DNA of 64,000 bases from Hippophae tibetana. Lineage: Eukaryota > Streptophyta > Magnoliopsida > Rosales > Elaeagnaceae. The stretch spans positions 76,120,449-76,184,448 of the forward strand of contig CM072810.1 in the NCBI GenBank assembly GCA_037013495.1. Direction: 5' to 3'. Positions 22,041 through 36,200 of the stretch are shown piece after piece. Below the pieces are notes generated by a model, which saw only the letters and a list, made by a program, of their open reading frames with translations, did no database searches and was not told where the DNA came from. The translations under genes were made by a program, and so were the position numbers. Within the stretch, counting starts at the first letter, position 1. Every line of letters begins with the position of its first letter.

Positions 22041-25000
22041 TTATGCACGTTACACAACTAAATATCCATATGAAGGTTGCATTAGGTTTATGGTTTTGTT
22101 CCGTTTAATAGAAAACAGTAGCCTTATGATGGAGGAAGATTTGATAACTTTAGTGAAATTACTTTTTAGAAATATTGTTGCTTTTATTCCTGTGGTTCTT
22201 GATTGAATGCTCCAATTCGACATATCAAAAGGAGTGATCATCTTTTTTGGCATCACACGGTTGGGGTATGATGGACTTGTTGATGTTGTTTTCGTCTGTG
22301 TATTTCGTTTCATATTTATTTTTGAAACCATAGTCTCTTCTTCTTGATCATTATTTCTACGTTCAATCAGTCTTTGTTCTTCATAAATAAAAGAGTAGGA
22401 AAAAGAAGATTGGTTATACTGTTCAGAGTATTAAAAAAAACAAATTTTAGAAATAAGAGTTCCAACTTTAAACGGCCATAACTTTTGACTCGTATATCAA
22501 AATTACTATTATAATATATCAAGTTAGAGCTTCTAACGATTCCTATAATCTCAGCTATGTGGCAGAAGAACCTTATTTTTTGAACAAAAATTCTCCTTTT
22601 ACATCACCTACCGAGGTCTTAATGTTTTTGTTCCATATAGACCCTTTTGTTTTGCTTTGGATTTTTTTCAATGCAACTGTTACGAATATTGAGGGGCGAC
22701 AAAAAGTGTGTTTAAAAATATTCTAAATAGTTTCAATATCTAATAATTATTCTCATGACAATACAAATATACTGATTACGCTTCATAATTTATTTTTTGG
22801 AAAATAAATTTGAAAGAATAATTTTCGAAGCCATTTATGTATAGCGATTTTCTTTTTTAGTGAATTGTTAAATTTAATGTATTATTTTTATGCTTTTTTA
22901 CTTCACGGATGGATTATCCACGTTACACAACTAAATAGCCATATGAAGGTTGCATTAGGTTTATGGTTTTGTTCCGTATAATATAAAACAGTAGCCTTAT
23001 GATGGAGGAAGATTTGATAACTTTAGTGAAATTACTTTTTAGAAATATTGTTGCTTTTATTCCTGTGGTTCTTGATTGAATGCTCCAATTCGACATATCA
23101 AAAGGAGTGATCATCTTTTTTGGCATCACACGGTTGGGGTATGATGGACTTGTTGATGTTGTTTTCGTCTGTGTATTTCGTTTCATATTTATTTTTGAAA
23201 CCATAGTCTCTTCTTCTTGATCATTATTTCTATGTTCAATCAGTCTTTGTTCTTCATAAATAAAAGATTAGGAAGGAGAAGATTGGTTATACTCTTCAGA
23301 GTATTAAAAAAAGCAAATTTGAGAAATAAGAGTTCCAACTTTAAACGGCCATAACTTTTCACTCGTATATCAAAATTACTATTATAATATATCAAGTTAG
23401 AGCTTCTAACGATTCCTATAATCTCAGCTATGTGGCAGAAAAACCTCATTTTTTGAACAAAAATTCTCCTTTTACATCACCTACCGAGGTCTTAATGTTT
23501 TTGTTCCATATAGACCCTTTTGTTTTGCTTTGGATTTTTTTCAATGAAACTGTTACGAATATTGAGGTGCCGACAAAAAGTGTGTTTAAAAATATTCTAA
23601 ATATTTTCAATATCTAATAATTATTCTCATGACAATACAAATATACTCATTACGCTTCATAATTTATTTTTTGGAACATAATTTGAATGAATAATTTTCG
23701 AAGCCATTTATGTATAGCGATTTTCTTTTTTAGTGAATTGTTAAATTTAATGTTTTATTTTTATGCTTTTTTCTTCACGGATGGATTATGCACGTTACAC
23801 AACTAAATAGCCATATGAAGGTTGCATTAGCTTTATGGTTTTGTTCCGTATAATAGAAAACAGTAGCCTTATGATGGAGGAAGATTTGATAACTTTATTG
23901 AAATTAATTTTTAGAAATATTGTTGCTTTTATTCCTGTGGTTCTTGTTTGAATGCTCCAATTCGACATATCAAAAGGAGTGATCATCTTTTTTGGCATCA
24001 ATCGGTTGGGGTATTATGGACTTGTTGATGTTGTTTTCGTCTGTGTATTTCGTTTCGTATTTATTTTTTAAACCATAGTCTCTTCTTCTTGATCTTTATT
24101 TCTATGTTCAATCAGTCTTTGTTCTTCATAAATAAAAGAGTAGGAAAAAGAAGATTGGTTATACTCTTCAGAGTATTAAAAAAAGCAAATTTGAGAAATA
24201 AGAGTTCCAACTTTAAACGGCCATAACTTTTCACTCGTATATCAAAATTACTATTATAATATATCAAGTTAGAGCTTCTAACGATTCCTATAATCTCAGC
24301 TATGTGGCAGAAAAACCTCATTTTTTGAACAAAAATTCTCCTTTTACATCACCTACCGAGGTCTTAATGTTTTTGTTCCATATAGACCCTTTTGTTTTGC
24401 TTTGGATTTTTTTCAATGAAACTGTTACGAATATTGAGGTGCCGACAAAAAGTGTGTTTAAAAATATTCTAAATATTTTCAATATCTAATAATTATTCTC
24501 ATGACAATACAAATATACTCATTACGCTTCATAATTTATTTTTTGGAACATAATTTGAATGAATAATTTTCGAAGCCATTTATGTATAGCGATTTTCTTT
24601 TTTAGTGAATTGTTAAATTTAATGTTTTATTTTTATGCTTTTTTCTTCACGGATGGATTATGCACGTTACACAACTAAATAGCCATATGAAGGTTGCATT
24701 AGCTTTATGGTTTTGTTCCGTATAATAGAAAACAGTAGCCTTATGATGGAGGAAGATTTGATAACTTTATTGAAATTAATTTTTAGAAATATTGTTGCTT
24801 TTATTCCTGTGGTTCTTGTTTGAATGCTCCAATTCGACATATCAAAAGGAGTGATCATCTTTTTTGGCATCAATCGGTTGGGGTATTATGGACTTGTTGA
24901 TGTTGTTTTCGTCTGTGTATTTCGTTTCGTATTTATTTTTTAAACCATAGTCTCTTCTTCTTGATCTTTATTTCTATGTTCAATCAGTCTTTGTTCTTCA

Positions 25001-27274
25001 TAAATAAAAGAGTAGGAAAAAGAAGATTGGTTATACTGTTCAGAGTATTAAAAAAAGCAAATTTGAGAAATAAGAGTTCCTACTTTAAACTGCCATAACT
25101 TTTGACTCGTATATCAAAATTACTATTATAATATATCAAGTTAGAGCTTCTAACGATTCCTATAATCTCAGCTATGTGGCAGAAGAACCTTATTTTTTGA
25201 ACAAAAATTCTCCTTTTACATCACCTACCGAGGTCTTAATGTTTTTGTTCCATATAGACCCTTTTGTTTTGCTTTGGATTTTTTTCAATGCAACTATTAC
25301 GAATATTGAGGTGCCGACAAAAAGTGTGTTTAAAAATATTCTAAATATTTTCAATATCTAATAATTATTCTCATGACAATACAAATATACTCATTACGCT
25401 TCATAATTTATTTTTTGGAACATAAATTTGAAAGAATAATTTTCGAAGCCATTTATGTATAGCGATTTTCTTTTTTAGTGAATTGTTAAATTTAATGTAT
25501 TATTTTTAAGCTTTTTTCTTCACGGATGGATTATGCACGTTGCAAAACTAAATAGCCATATGAAGGTTGCATTAGGTTTATGGTTTTGTTCCGTATAATA
25601 GAAAACAGTAGCCTTATGATGGAGGAAGATTTGATAACTTTAGTGAAATTACTTTTTAGAAATATTGTTGCTTTTATTCCTGTGGTTCTTGAATGAATGC
25701 TCCAATTCGACATATCAAAAGGAGTGATCATCTTGTTTGGCATCAATCGGTTGGGGTATTATGGACTTGTTGATGTTGTTTTCGTCTGTGTATTTCGTTT
25801 CCTATTTATTTTTGAAACCATAGTCTCTTCTTCTTGATCATTATTTCTATGTTCAATCAGTATTTGTTCTTCATAAATAAAAGAGTAGGAAGGAGAAGAT
25901 TGGTTATACTCTTCAGAGTATTAAAAAAAGAAAATTTGAGAAATAAGAGTTCCAACTTTAAACGGCCATAACTTTTCACTCGTATATCAAAATTACTATT
26001 ATAATATATCAAGTTAGAGCTTCTAACTATTATAATCTCAGCTCTGTGGCAGAAAAACCTCATTTTTTGAACAAAAATTCTCCTTTTACATCACCTACCG
26101 AGGTCTTAATGTTTTTGTTCCATATAGACCCTTTTGTTTTGCTTTGGATTTTTTTCAATGCAACTATTACGAATATTGAGGTGCCGACAAAAAGTGTGTT
26201 TAAAAATATTCTAAATATTTTCAATATCTAATAATTATTCTCATGACAATACAAATATACTCATTACGCTTCATAATTTATTTTTTGGAACATAAATTTG
26301 AAAGAATAATTTTCGAAGCCATTTATGTATAGCGATTTTCTTTTTTAGTGAATTGTTAAATTTAATGTTTTATTTTTATGCTTTTTTCTTCACGGATGGA
26401 TTATGCACGTTGCAAAACTAAATAGCCATATGAATGTTGCATTAGGTTTATGGTTTTGTTGCGTATAATAGAAAACAATAGCCTTATGATGGAGGAAGAT
26501 TTGATAACTTTATTGAAATTAATTTTTAGAAATATTGTTGCTTTTATTCCTGTGGTTCTTGATTGAATGCTCCAATTCGACATATCAAAAGGAGTGATCA
26601 TCTTTTTTGGCATCAATCGGTTAGGGTATTATGGACTTGTTGATGTTGTTTTCGTCTGTGTATTTCGTTTCCTATTTATTTTTGAAACCATAGTCTCTTC
26701 TTCTTGATCTTTATTTCTATGTTCAATCAGTCTTTGTTGTTCATAAATAAAAGAGTAGGAAAAAGAAGATTGGTTATACTGTTCAGAGTATTAAAAAAAG
26801 AAAATTTGAGAAATAAGAGTTCCAACTTTAAACGGCCATAACTTTTGACTCGTATATCAAAATTACTATTATAATATATCAAGTTAGAGCTTCTAACGAT
26901 TCCTATAATCTTAGCTATGTGGCAGAAGAACCTCATTTTTTGAACAAAAATTCTCCTTTTACATCACCTACCGAGGTCTTAATATTTTTGTTCCATATAG
27001 ACCCTTTTGTTTTGCTTTGGATTTTTTTCAATGCAACTGTTACGAATATTGAGGTGCCGACAAAAAGTGTGTTTAAAAATATTCTAAATATTTTCAATAT
27101 CTAATAATTATTCTCATGACAATACAAATATACTCATTACGCTTCACAATTTATTTTTTGGAACATAAATTTGAAAGAATAATTTTCGAAGCCATTTATG
27201 TATAGCGATTTTCTTTTTTAGTGAATTGTTAAATTTAATGTTTTATTTTTGTGCTTTTTTTCTTCACGGATGGA
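22041..27274 (+). repeat. Satellite monomers 25-30
   Basis: Starts at 22041, 22914, 23786, 24658, 25531 and 26401. Monomers 25 and 26 share GGTATGATGG; monomer 25 has a one-base loss in GAGGGGCGAC near 22692. Monomers 27 and 28 are an almost unchanged duplicate pair of 872 and 873 bp (CTTGTTTGAATG, TTTTTTAAACC). The tails of monomers 28 and 29 share CAACTATTACG. Monomer 29 (870 bp) lost three bases in the otherwise conserved TCTAACGATTCC block at about 26025-26030. From here the tail TTTTTGTGCTTTTTTT appears (monomer 30), which marks the next block. Confidence 0.85.
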
Positions 27275-30200
27275 TTATGCACGTTACACAACTAAATAGC
27301 CATATGAAGGTTGCATTAGGTTTATGGTTTTGTTCCGTATAATAGAAAACAGTAGCCTTATGATGGAGGAAGATTTGATAACTATAGTGAAATTACTTTT
27401 TAGAAATATTGTTGCTTTTATTCCTGTGGTTCTTGATTGAATGCTCCAATTCGACATATCAAAAGGAGTGATCATCTTTTTTGGCATCACACGGTTGGGG
27501 TATTATGGACTTGTTGATGTTTCTTTCGTCTGTGTATTTCGTTTCGTATTTATTTTTGAAACCATAGTCTCTTCTTCTTGATCTTTATTTCTATGTTCAA
27601 TCAGTCTTTGTTCTTCATAAATAAAAGAGTAGGAAAAAGAAGATTGGTTATACTGTTCAGAGTATTAAAAAAAGAAAATTTGAGAAATAAGAGTTCCAAC
27701 TTTAAACGGCCATAACTTTTGACTCGTATATCAAAATTACTATTATAATATATCAAGTTAGAGCTTCTAACGATTCCTATAATCTTAGCTATGTGGCAGA
27801 AGAACCTCATTTTTTGAACAAAAATTCTCCTTTTACATCACCTACCGAGGTCTTAATATTTTTGTTCCATATAGACCCTTTTGTTTTGCTTTGGATTTTT
27901 TTCAATGCAACTGTTACGAATATTGAGGTGCCGACAAAAAGTGTGTTTAAAAATATTCTAAATATTTTCAATATCTAATAATTATTCTCATGACAATACA
28001 AATATACTCATTACGCTTCACAATTTATTTTTTGGAACATAAATTTGAAAGAATAATTTTCGAAGCCATTTATGTATAGCGATTTTCTTTTTTAGTGAAT
28101 TGTTAAATTTAATGTTTTATTTTTGTGCTTTTTTTCTTCACGGATGGATTATGCACGTTACACAACTAAATAGCCATATGAAGGTTGCGTTAGGTTTATG
28201 GTTTTGTTCCGTATAATAGAAAACAGTAGCCTTATGATGGAGGAAGATTTGATAACTATAGTGAAATTACTTTTTAGAAATATTGTTGCTTTTATTCCTG
28301 TGGTTCTTGATTGAATGCTCCAATTCGACATATCAAAAGGAGTGATCATCTTTTTTGGCATCACACGGTTGGGGTATTATGGACTTGTTGATGTTTCTTT
28401 CGTCTGTGTATTTCGTTTCGTATTTATTTTTGAAACCATAGTCTCTTCTTCTTGATCTTTATTTCTATGTTCAATCAGTCTTTGTTCTTCATAAATAAAA
28501 GAGTAGGAAAAAGAAGATTGGTTATACTGTTCAGAGTATTAAAAAAAGAAAATTTGAGAAATAAGACTTCCAACTTTAAACGGCCATAACTTTTGACTCG
28601 TATATCAAAATTACTATTATAATATATCAAGTTAGAGCTTCTAACGATTCCTATAATCTCAGCTATGCGGCAGAAGAACCTCATTTTTTGAACAAAAATT
28701 CTCCTTTTACATCACCTACCGAGGTCTTAATATTTTTGTTCCATATAGACCCTTTTTGTTTTGCTTTGGATTTTTTTCAATGCAACTGTTACGAATATTG
28801 AGGTGCCGACAAAAAGTGTGTCTAAAAATATTCTAAATATTTTCAATATCTAATAATTATTCTCATGACAATACAAATATACTCATTACGCTTCACAATT
28901 TATTTTTTGGAACATAAATTTGAAAGAATAATTTTCGAAGCCATTTATGTATAGCGATTTTCTTTTTTAGTGAATTGTTAAATTTAATGTTTTATTTTTG
29001 TGCTTTTTTTCTTCACGGATGGATTATGCACGTTACACAACTAAATAGCCATATGAAGGTTGCATTAGGTTTATGGTTTTGTTCCGTATAATAGAAAACA
29101 GTAGCCTTATGATGGAGGAAGATTTGATAACTTTAGTGAAATTACTTTTTAGAAATATTGTTGCTTTTATTCCTGTGGTTCTTGATTGAATGTTCCAATT
29201 CGACATATCAAAAGGAGTGATCATCTTTTTTGGCATCACACGGTTGGGGTATTATGGACTTGTTGATGTTTCTTTCGTCTGTGTATTTCGTTTCGTATTT
29301 ATTTTTGAAACCATAGTCTCTTCTTCTTGATCTTTATTTCTATGTTCAATCAGTCTTTGTTCTTCATAAATAAAAGAGTAAGAAAAAGAAGATTGGTTAT
29401 ACTGTTCAGAGTATTAAAAAAAGAAAATTTGAGAAATAAGAGTTCCAACTTTAAACGGCCATAACTTTTGACTCGTATATCAAAATTACTATTATAATAT
29501 ATCAAGTTAGAGCTTCTAACGATTCCTATAATCTTAGCTATGTGGCAGAAGAACCTCATTTTTTGAACAAAAATTCTCCTTTTACATCACCTACCGAGGT
29601 CTTAATATTTTTGTTCCATATAGACCCTTTTGTTTTGCTTTGGATTTTTTTCAATGCAACTGTTACGAATATTGAGGTGCCGACAAAAAGTGTGTTTAAA
29701 AATATTCTAAATATTTTCAATATCTAATAATTATTCTCATGACAATACAAATATACTCATTACGCTTCACAATTTATTTTTTGGAACATAAATTTGAAAG
29801 AATAATTTTCGAAGCCATTTATGTATAGCGATTTTCTTTTTTAGTGAATTGTTAAATTTAATGTTTTATTTTTGTGCTTTTTTTCTTCACGGATGGATTA
29901 TGCACGTTACACAACTAAATAGCCATATGAAGGTTGCATTAGGTTTATGGTTTTGTTCCGTATAATAGAAAACAGTAGCCTTATGATGGAGGAAGATTTG
30001 ATAACTTTAGTGAAATTAATTTTTAGAAATATTGTTGCTTTTATTCCTGTGGTTCTTGATTGAATGTTCCAATTCGACATATCAAAAGGAGTGATCATCT
30101 TTTTTGGCATCACACGGTTGGGGTAGTATGGACTTGTTGATGTTTCTTTCGTCTGTGTATTTCGTTTCGTATTTATTTTTGAAACCATAGTCTCTTCTTC

Positions 30201-33200
30201 TTGATCTTTATTTCTATGTTCAATCAGTCTTTGTTCTTCATAAATAAAAGAGTAGGAAAAAGAAGATTGGTTATACTGTTCAGAGTATTAAAAAAAGAAA
30301 ATTTGAGAAATAAGAGTTCCAACTTTAAACGGCCATAACTTTTGACTCGTATATCAAAATTACTATTATAATATATCAAGTTAGAGCTTCTAACGATTCC
30401 TATAATCTCAGCTATGCGGCAGAAGAACCTCATTTTTTGAACAAAAATTCTCCTTTTACATCACCTACCGAGGTCTTAATATTTTTGTTCCATATAGACC
30501 CTTTTGTTTTGCTTTGGATATTTTTCAATGCAACTGTTACGAATATTGAGGTGCCGACAAAAAGTGTGTTTAAAAATATTCTAAATATTTTCAATATCTA
30601 ATAATTATTCTCATGACAATACAAATATACTCATTACGCTTCACAATTTATTTTTTGGAACATAAATTTGAAAGAATAATTTTCGAAGCCATTTATGTAT
30701 AGCGATTTTCTTTTTTAGTGAATTGTTAAATTTAATGTTTTATTTTTGTGCTTTTTTTCTTCACGGATGGATTATGCACGTTACACAACTAAATAGCCAT
30801 ATGAAGGTTGCATTAGGTTTATGGTTTTGTTCCGTATAATAGAAAACAGTAGCCTTATGATGGAGGAAGATTTGATAACTTTAGTGAAATTAATTTTTAG
30901 AAATATTGTTGCTTTTATTCCTGTGGTTCTTGATTGAATGTTCCAATTCGACATATCAAAAGGAGTGATCATCTTTTTTGGCATCACACGGTTGGGGTAG
31001 TATGGACTTGTTGATGTTTCTTTCGTCTGTGTATTTCGTTTCGTATTTATTTTTGAAACCATAGTCTCTTCTTCTTGATCTTTATTTCTATGTTCAATCA
31101 GTCTTTGTTCTTCATAAATAAAAGAGTAGGAAAAAGAAGATTGGTTATACTGTTCAGAGTATTAAAAAAAGAAAATTTGAGAAATAAGAGTTCCAACTTT
31201 AAACGGCCATAACTTTTGACTCGTATATCAAAATTACTATTATAATATATCAAGTTAGAGCTTCTAACGATTCCTATAATCTCAGCTATGCGGCAGAAGA
31301 ACCTCATTTTTTGAACAAAAATTCTCCTTTTACATCACCTACCGAGGTCTTAATGTTTTTGTTCCATATAGAACCTTTTGTTTTGCTTTGGATATTTTTC
31401 AATGCAACTGTTACGAATATTGAGGTGCCGACAAAAAGTGTGTTTAAAAATATTCTAAATATTTTCAATATCTAATAATTATTCTCATGACAATACAAAT
31501 ATACTCATTACGCTTCACAATTTATTTTTTGGAACATAAATTTGAAAGAATAATTTTCGAAGCCATTTATGTATAGCGATTTTCTTTTTTAGTGAATTGT
31601 TAAATTTAATGTTTTATTTTTGTGCTTTTTTTCTTCACGGATGGATTATGCACGTTACACAACTAAATAGCCATATGAAGGTTGCTTTAGGTTTATGGTT
31701 TTGTTCCGTATAATAGAAAACAGTAGCCTTATGATGGAGGAAGATTTGATAACTTTAGTGAAATTACTTTTTAGAAATATTGTTGCTTTTATTCCTGTGG
31801 TTCTTGATTGAATGTTCCAATTCGACATATCAAAAGGAGTGATCATCTTTTTTGGCATCACACGGTTGGGGTATTATGGACTTGTTGATGTTTCTTTCGT
31901 CTGTGTATTTCGTTTCGTATTTATTTTTGAAACCATAGTCTCTTCTTCTTGATCTTTATTTCTATGTTCAATCAGTCTTTGTTCTTCATAAATAAAAGAG
32001 TAAGAAAAAGAAGATTGGTTATACTGTTCAGAGTATTAAAAAAAGAAAATTTGAGAAATAAGAGTTCCAACTTTAAACGGCCATAACTTTTGACTCGTAT
32101 ATCAAAATTACTATTATAATATATCAAGTTAGAGCTTCTAACGATTCCTATAATCTTAGCTATGTGGCAGAAGAACCTCATTTTTTGAACAAAAATTCTC
32201 CTTTTACATCACCTACCGAGGTCTTAATCTTTTTGTTCCATATAGACCCTTTTGTTTTGCTTTGGATTTTTTTCAATGCAACTGTTACGAATATTGAGGT
32301 GCCGACAAAAAGTGTGTTTAAAAATATTCTAAATATTTTCAATATCTAATAATTATTCTCATGACAATACAAATATACTCATTACGCTTCACAATTTATT
32401 TTTTGGAACATAAATTTGAAAGAATAATTTTCGAAGCCATTTATGTATAGCGATTTTCTTTTTTAGTGAATTGTTAAATTTAATGTTTTATTTTTGTGCT
32501 TTTTTTCTTCACGGATGGATTATGCACGTTACACAACTAAATAGCCATATGAAGGTTGCGTTAGGTTTATGGTTTTGTTCCGTATAATAGAAAACAGTAG
32601 CCTTATGATGGAGGAAGATTTGATAACTTTAGTGAAATTACTTTTTAGAAATATTGTTGCTTTTATTCCTGTGGTTCTTGATTGAATGTTCCAATTCGAC
32701 ATATCAAAAGGAGTGATCATCTTTTTTGGCATCACACGGTTGGGGTATTATGGACTTGTTGATGTTTCTTTCGTCTGTGTATTTCGTTTCGTATTTATTT
32801 TTGAAACCATAGTCTCTTCTTCTTGATCTTTATTTCTATGTTCAATCAGTCTTTGTTCTTCATAAATAAAAGAGTAAGAAAAAGAAGATTGGTTATACTG
32901 TTCAGAGTATTAAAAAAAGAAAATTTGAGAAATAAGAGTTCCAACTTTAAACGGCCATAACTTTTGACTCGTATATCAAAATTACTATTATAATATATCA
33001 AGTTAGAGCTTCTAACGATTCCTATAATCTTAGCTATGTGGCAGAAGAACCTCATTTTTTGAACAAAAATTCTCCTTTTACATCACCTACCGAGGTCTTA
33101 ATATTTTTGTTCCATATAGACCCTTTTGTTTTGCTTTGGATTTTTTTCAATGCAACTGTTACGAATATTGAGGTGCCGACAAAAAGTGTGTTTAAAAATA

Positions 33201-36200
33201 TTCTAAATATTTTCAATATCTAATAATTATTCTCATGACAATACAAATATACTCATTACGCTTCACAATTTATTTTTTGGAACATAAATTTGAAAGAATA
33301 ATTTTCGAAGCCATTTATGTATAGCGATTTTCTTTTTTAGTGAATTGTTAAATTTAATGTTTTATTTTTGTGCTTTTTTTCTTCACGGATGGATTATGCA
33401 CGTTACACAACTAAATAGCCATATGAAGGTTGCATTAGGTTTATGGTTTTGTTCCGTATAATAGAAAACAGTAGCCTTATGATGGAGGAAGATTTGATAA
33501 CTTTAGTGAAATTAATTTTTAGAAATATTGTTGCTTTTATTCCTGTGGTTCTTGATTGAATGTTCCAATTCGACATATCAAAAGGAGTGATCATCTTTTT
33601 TGGCATCACACGGTTGGGGTATTATGGACTTGTTGATGTTTCTTTCGTCTGTGTATTTCGTTTCGTATTTATTTTTGAAACCATAGTCTCTTCTTCTTGA
33701 TCTTTATTTCTATGTTCAATCAGTCTTTGTTCTTCATAAATAAAAGAGTAGGAAAAAGAAGATTGGTTATACTGTTCAGAGTATTAAAAAAAGAAAATTT
33801 GAGAAATAAGAGTTCCAACTTTAAACGGCCATAACTTTTGACTCGTATATCAAAATTACTATTATAATATATCAAGTTAGAGCTTCTAACGATTCCTATA
33901 ATCTTAGCTATGTGGCAGAAGAACCTCATTTTTTGAACAAAAATTCTCCTTTTACATCACCTACCGAGGTCTTAATATTTTTGTTCCATATAGACCCTTT
34001 TGTTTTGCTTTGGATTTTTTTCAATGCAACTGTTACGAATATTGAGGTGCCGACAAAAAGTGTGTTTAAAAATATTCTAAATATTTTCAATATCTAATAA
34101 TTATTCTCATGACAATACAAATATACTCATTACGCTTCACAATTTATTTTTTGGAACATAAATTTGAAAGAATAATTTTCGAAGCCATTTATGTATAGCG
34201 ATTTTCTTTTTTAGTGAATTGTTAAATTTAATGTTTTATTTTTGTGCTTTTTTTCTTCACGGATGGATTATGCACGTTACACAACTAAATAGCCATATGA
34301 AGGTTGCATTAGGTTTATGGTTTTGTTCCGTATAATAGAAAACAGTAGCCTTATGATGGAGGAAGATTTGATAACTTTAGTGAAATTAATTTTTAGAAAT
34401 ATTGTTGCTTTTATTCCTGTGGTTCTTGATTGAATGCTCCAATTCGACATATCAAAAGGAGTGATCATCTTTTTTGGCATCACACGGTTGGGGTATTATG
34501 GACTTGTTGATGTTTCTTTCGTCTGTGTATTTCGTTTCGTATTTATTTTTGAAACCATAGTCTCTTCTTCTTGATCTTTATTTCTATGTTCAATCAGTCT
34601 TTGTTCTTCATAAATAAAAGAGTAGGAAAAAGAAGATTGGTTATACTGTTCAGAGTATTAAAAAAAGAAAATTTGAGAAATAAGAGTTCCAACTTTAAAC
34701 GGCCATAACTTTTGACTCGTATATCAAAATTACTATTATAATATATCAAGTTAGAGCTTCTAACGATTCCTATAATCTCAGCTATGCGGCAGAAGAACCT
34801 CATTTTTTGAACAAAAATTCTCCTTTTACATCACCTACCGAGGTCTTAATGTTTTTGTTCCATATAGAACCTTTTGTTTTGCTTTGGATTTTTTTCAATG
34901 CAACTGTTACGAATATTGAGGTGCCGACAAAAAGTGTGTTTAAAAATATTCTAAATATTTTCAATATCTAATAATTATTCTCATGACAATACAAATATAC
35001 TCATTACGCTTCACAATTTATTTTTTGGAACATAAATTTGAAAGAATAATTTTCGAAGCCATTTATGTATAGCGATTTTCTTTTTTAGTGAATTGTTAAA
35101 TTTAATGTTTTATTTTTGTGCTTTTTTTCTTCACGGATGGATTATGCACGTTACACAACTAAATAGCCATATGAAGGTTGCATTAGGTTTATGGTTTTGT
35201 TCCGTATAATAGAAAACAGTAGCCTTATGATGGAGGAAGATTTGATAACTTTAGTGAAATTACTTTTTAGAAATATTGTTGCTTTTATTCCTGTGGTTCT
35301 TGATTGAATGTTCCAATTCGACATATCAAAAGGAGTGATCATCTTTTTTGGCATCACACGGTTGGGGTATTATGGACTTGTTGATGTTTCTTTCGTCTGT
35401 GTATTTCGTTTCGTATTTATTTTTGAAACCATAGTCTCTTCTTCTTGATCTTTATTTCTATGTTCAATCAGTCTTTGTTCTTCATAAATAAAAGAGTAAG
35501 AAAAAGAAGATTGGTTATACTGTTCAGAGTATTAAAAAAAGAAAATTTGAGAAATAAGAGTTCCAACTTTAAACGGCCATAACTTTTGACTCGTATATCA
35601 AAATTACTATTATAATATATCAAGTTAGAGCTTCTAACGATTCCTATAATCTTAGCTATGTGGCAGAAAAACCTCATTTTTTGAACAAAAATTCTCCTTT
35701 TACATCACCTACCGAGGTCTTAATGTTTTTGTTCCATATAGACCCTTTTGTTTTGCTTTGGATTTTTTTCAATGCAACTGTTACGAATATTGAGGTGCCG
35801 ACAAAAAGTGTGTTTAAAAATATTCTAAATATTTTCAATATCTAATAATTATTCTCATGACAATACAAATATACTCATTACGCTTCACAATTTATTTTTT
35901 GGAACATAAATTTGAAAGAATAATTTTCGAAGCCATTTATGTATAGCGATTTTCTTTTTTAGTGAATTGTTAAATTTAATGTTTTATTTTTGTGCTTTTT
36001 TTCTTCACGGATGGATTATGCACGTTACACAACTAAATAGCCATATGAAGGTTGCATTAGGTTTATGGTTTTGTTCCGTATAATAGAAAACAGTAGCCTT
36101 ATGATGGAGGAAGATTTGATAACTTTAGTGAAATTACTTTTTAGAAATATTGTTGCTTTTATTCCTGTGGTTCTTGATTGAATGTTCCAATTCGACATAT

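Noticed and set aside
22018..22206. 62-codon plus-strand frame in monomer 25
   Set aside because: A single change of TAG to TAT near 22065 removes the stop found at this place in the other monomers. The following 46 codons are open in most copies, but I recognise no protein family and see no sign of constraint.
29033..29559. Minus-strand frames of 68, 69 and 71 codons recurring in each monomer (as at 29033-29239 and 29350-29559)
   Set aside because: They overlap open plus-strand sequence, several start at GTG or ATT, and longer or shorter versions arise from single-base changes. I recognise no domain. In AT-rich DNA with few stops on one strand, one or two such runs per monomer are expected.
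29542..29727. Plus-strand 61-codon frame recurring once per monomer (as at 29542-29727)
   Set aside because: It starts at GTG, not ATG, and loses even that start wherever the site reads GCG. The recurrent differences between copies that I checked (GAA/AAA, CAT/TAT, AAC/AAG, ATG/ATA, GAC/GAA) all change the amino acid, the opposite of purifying selection. It recurs because the satellite recurs.
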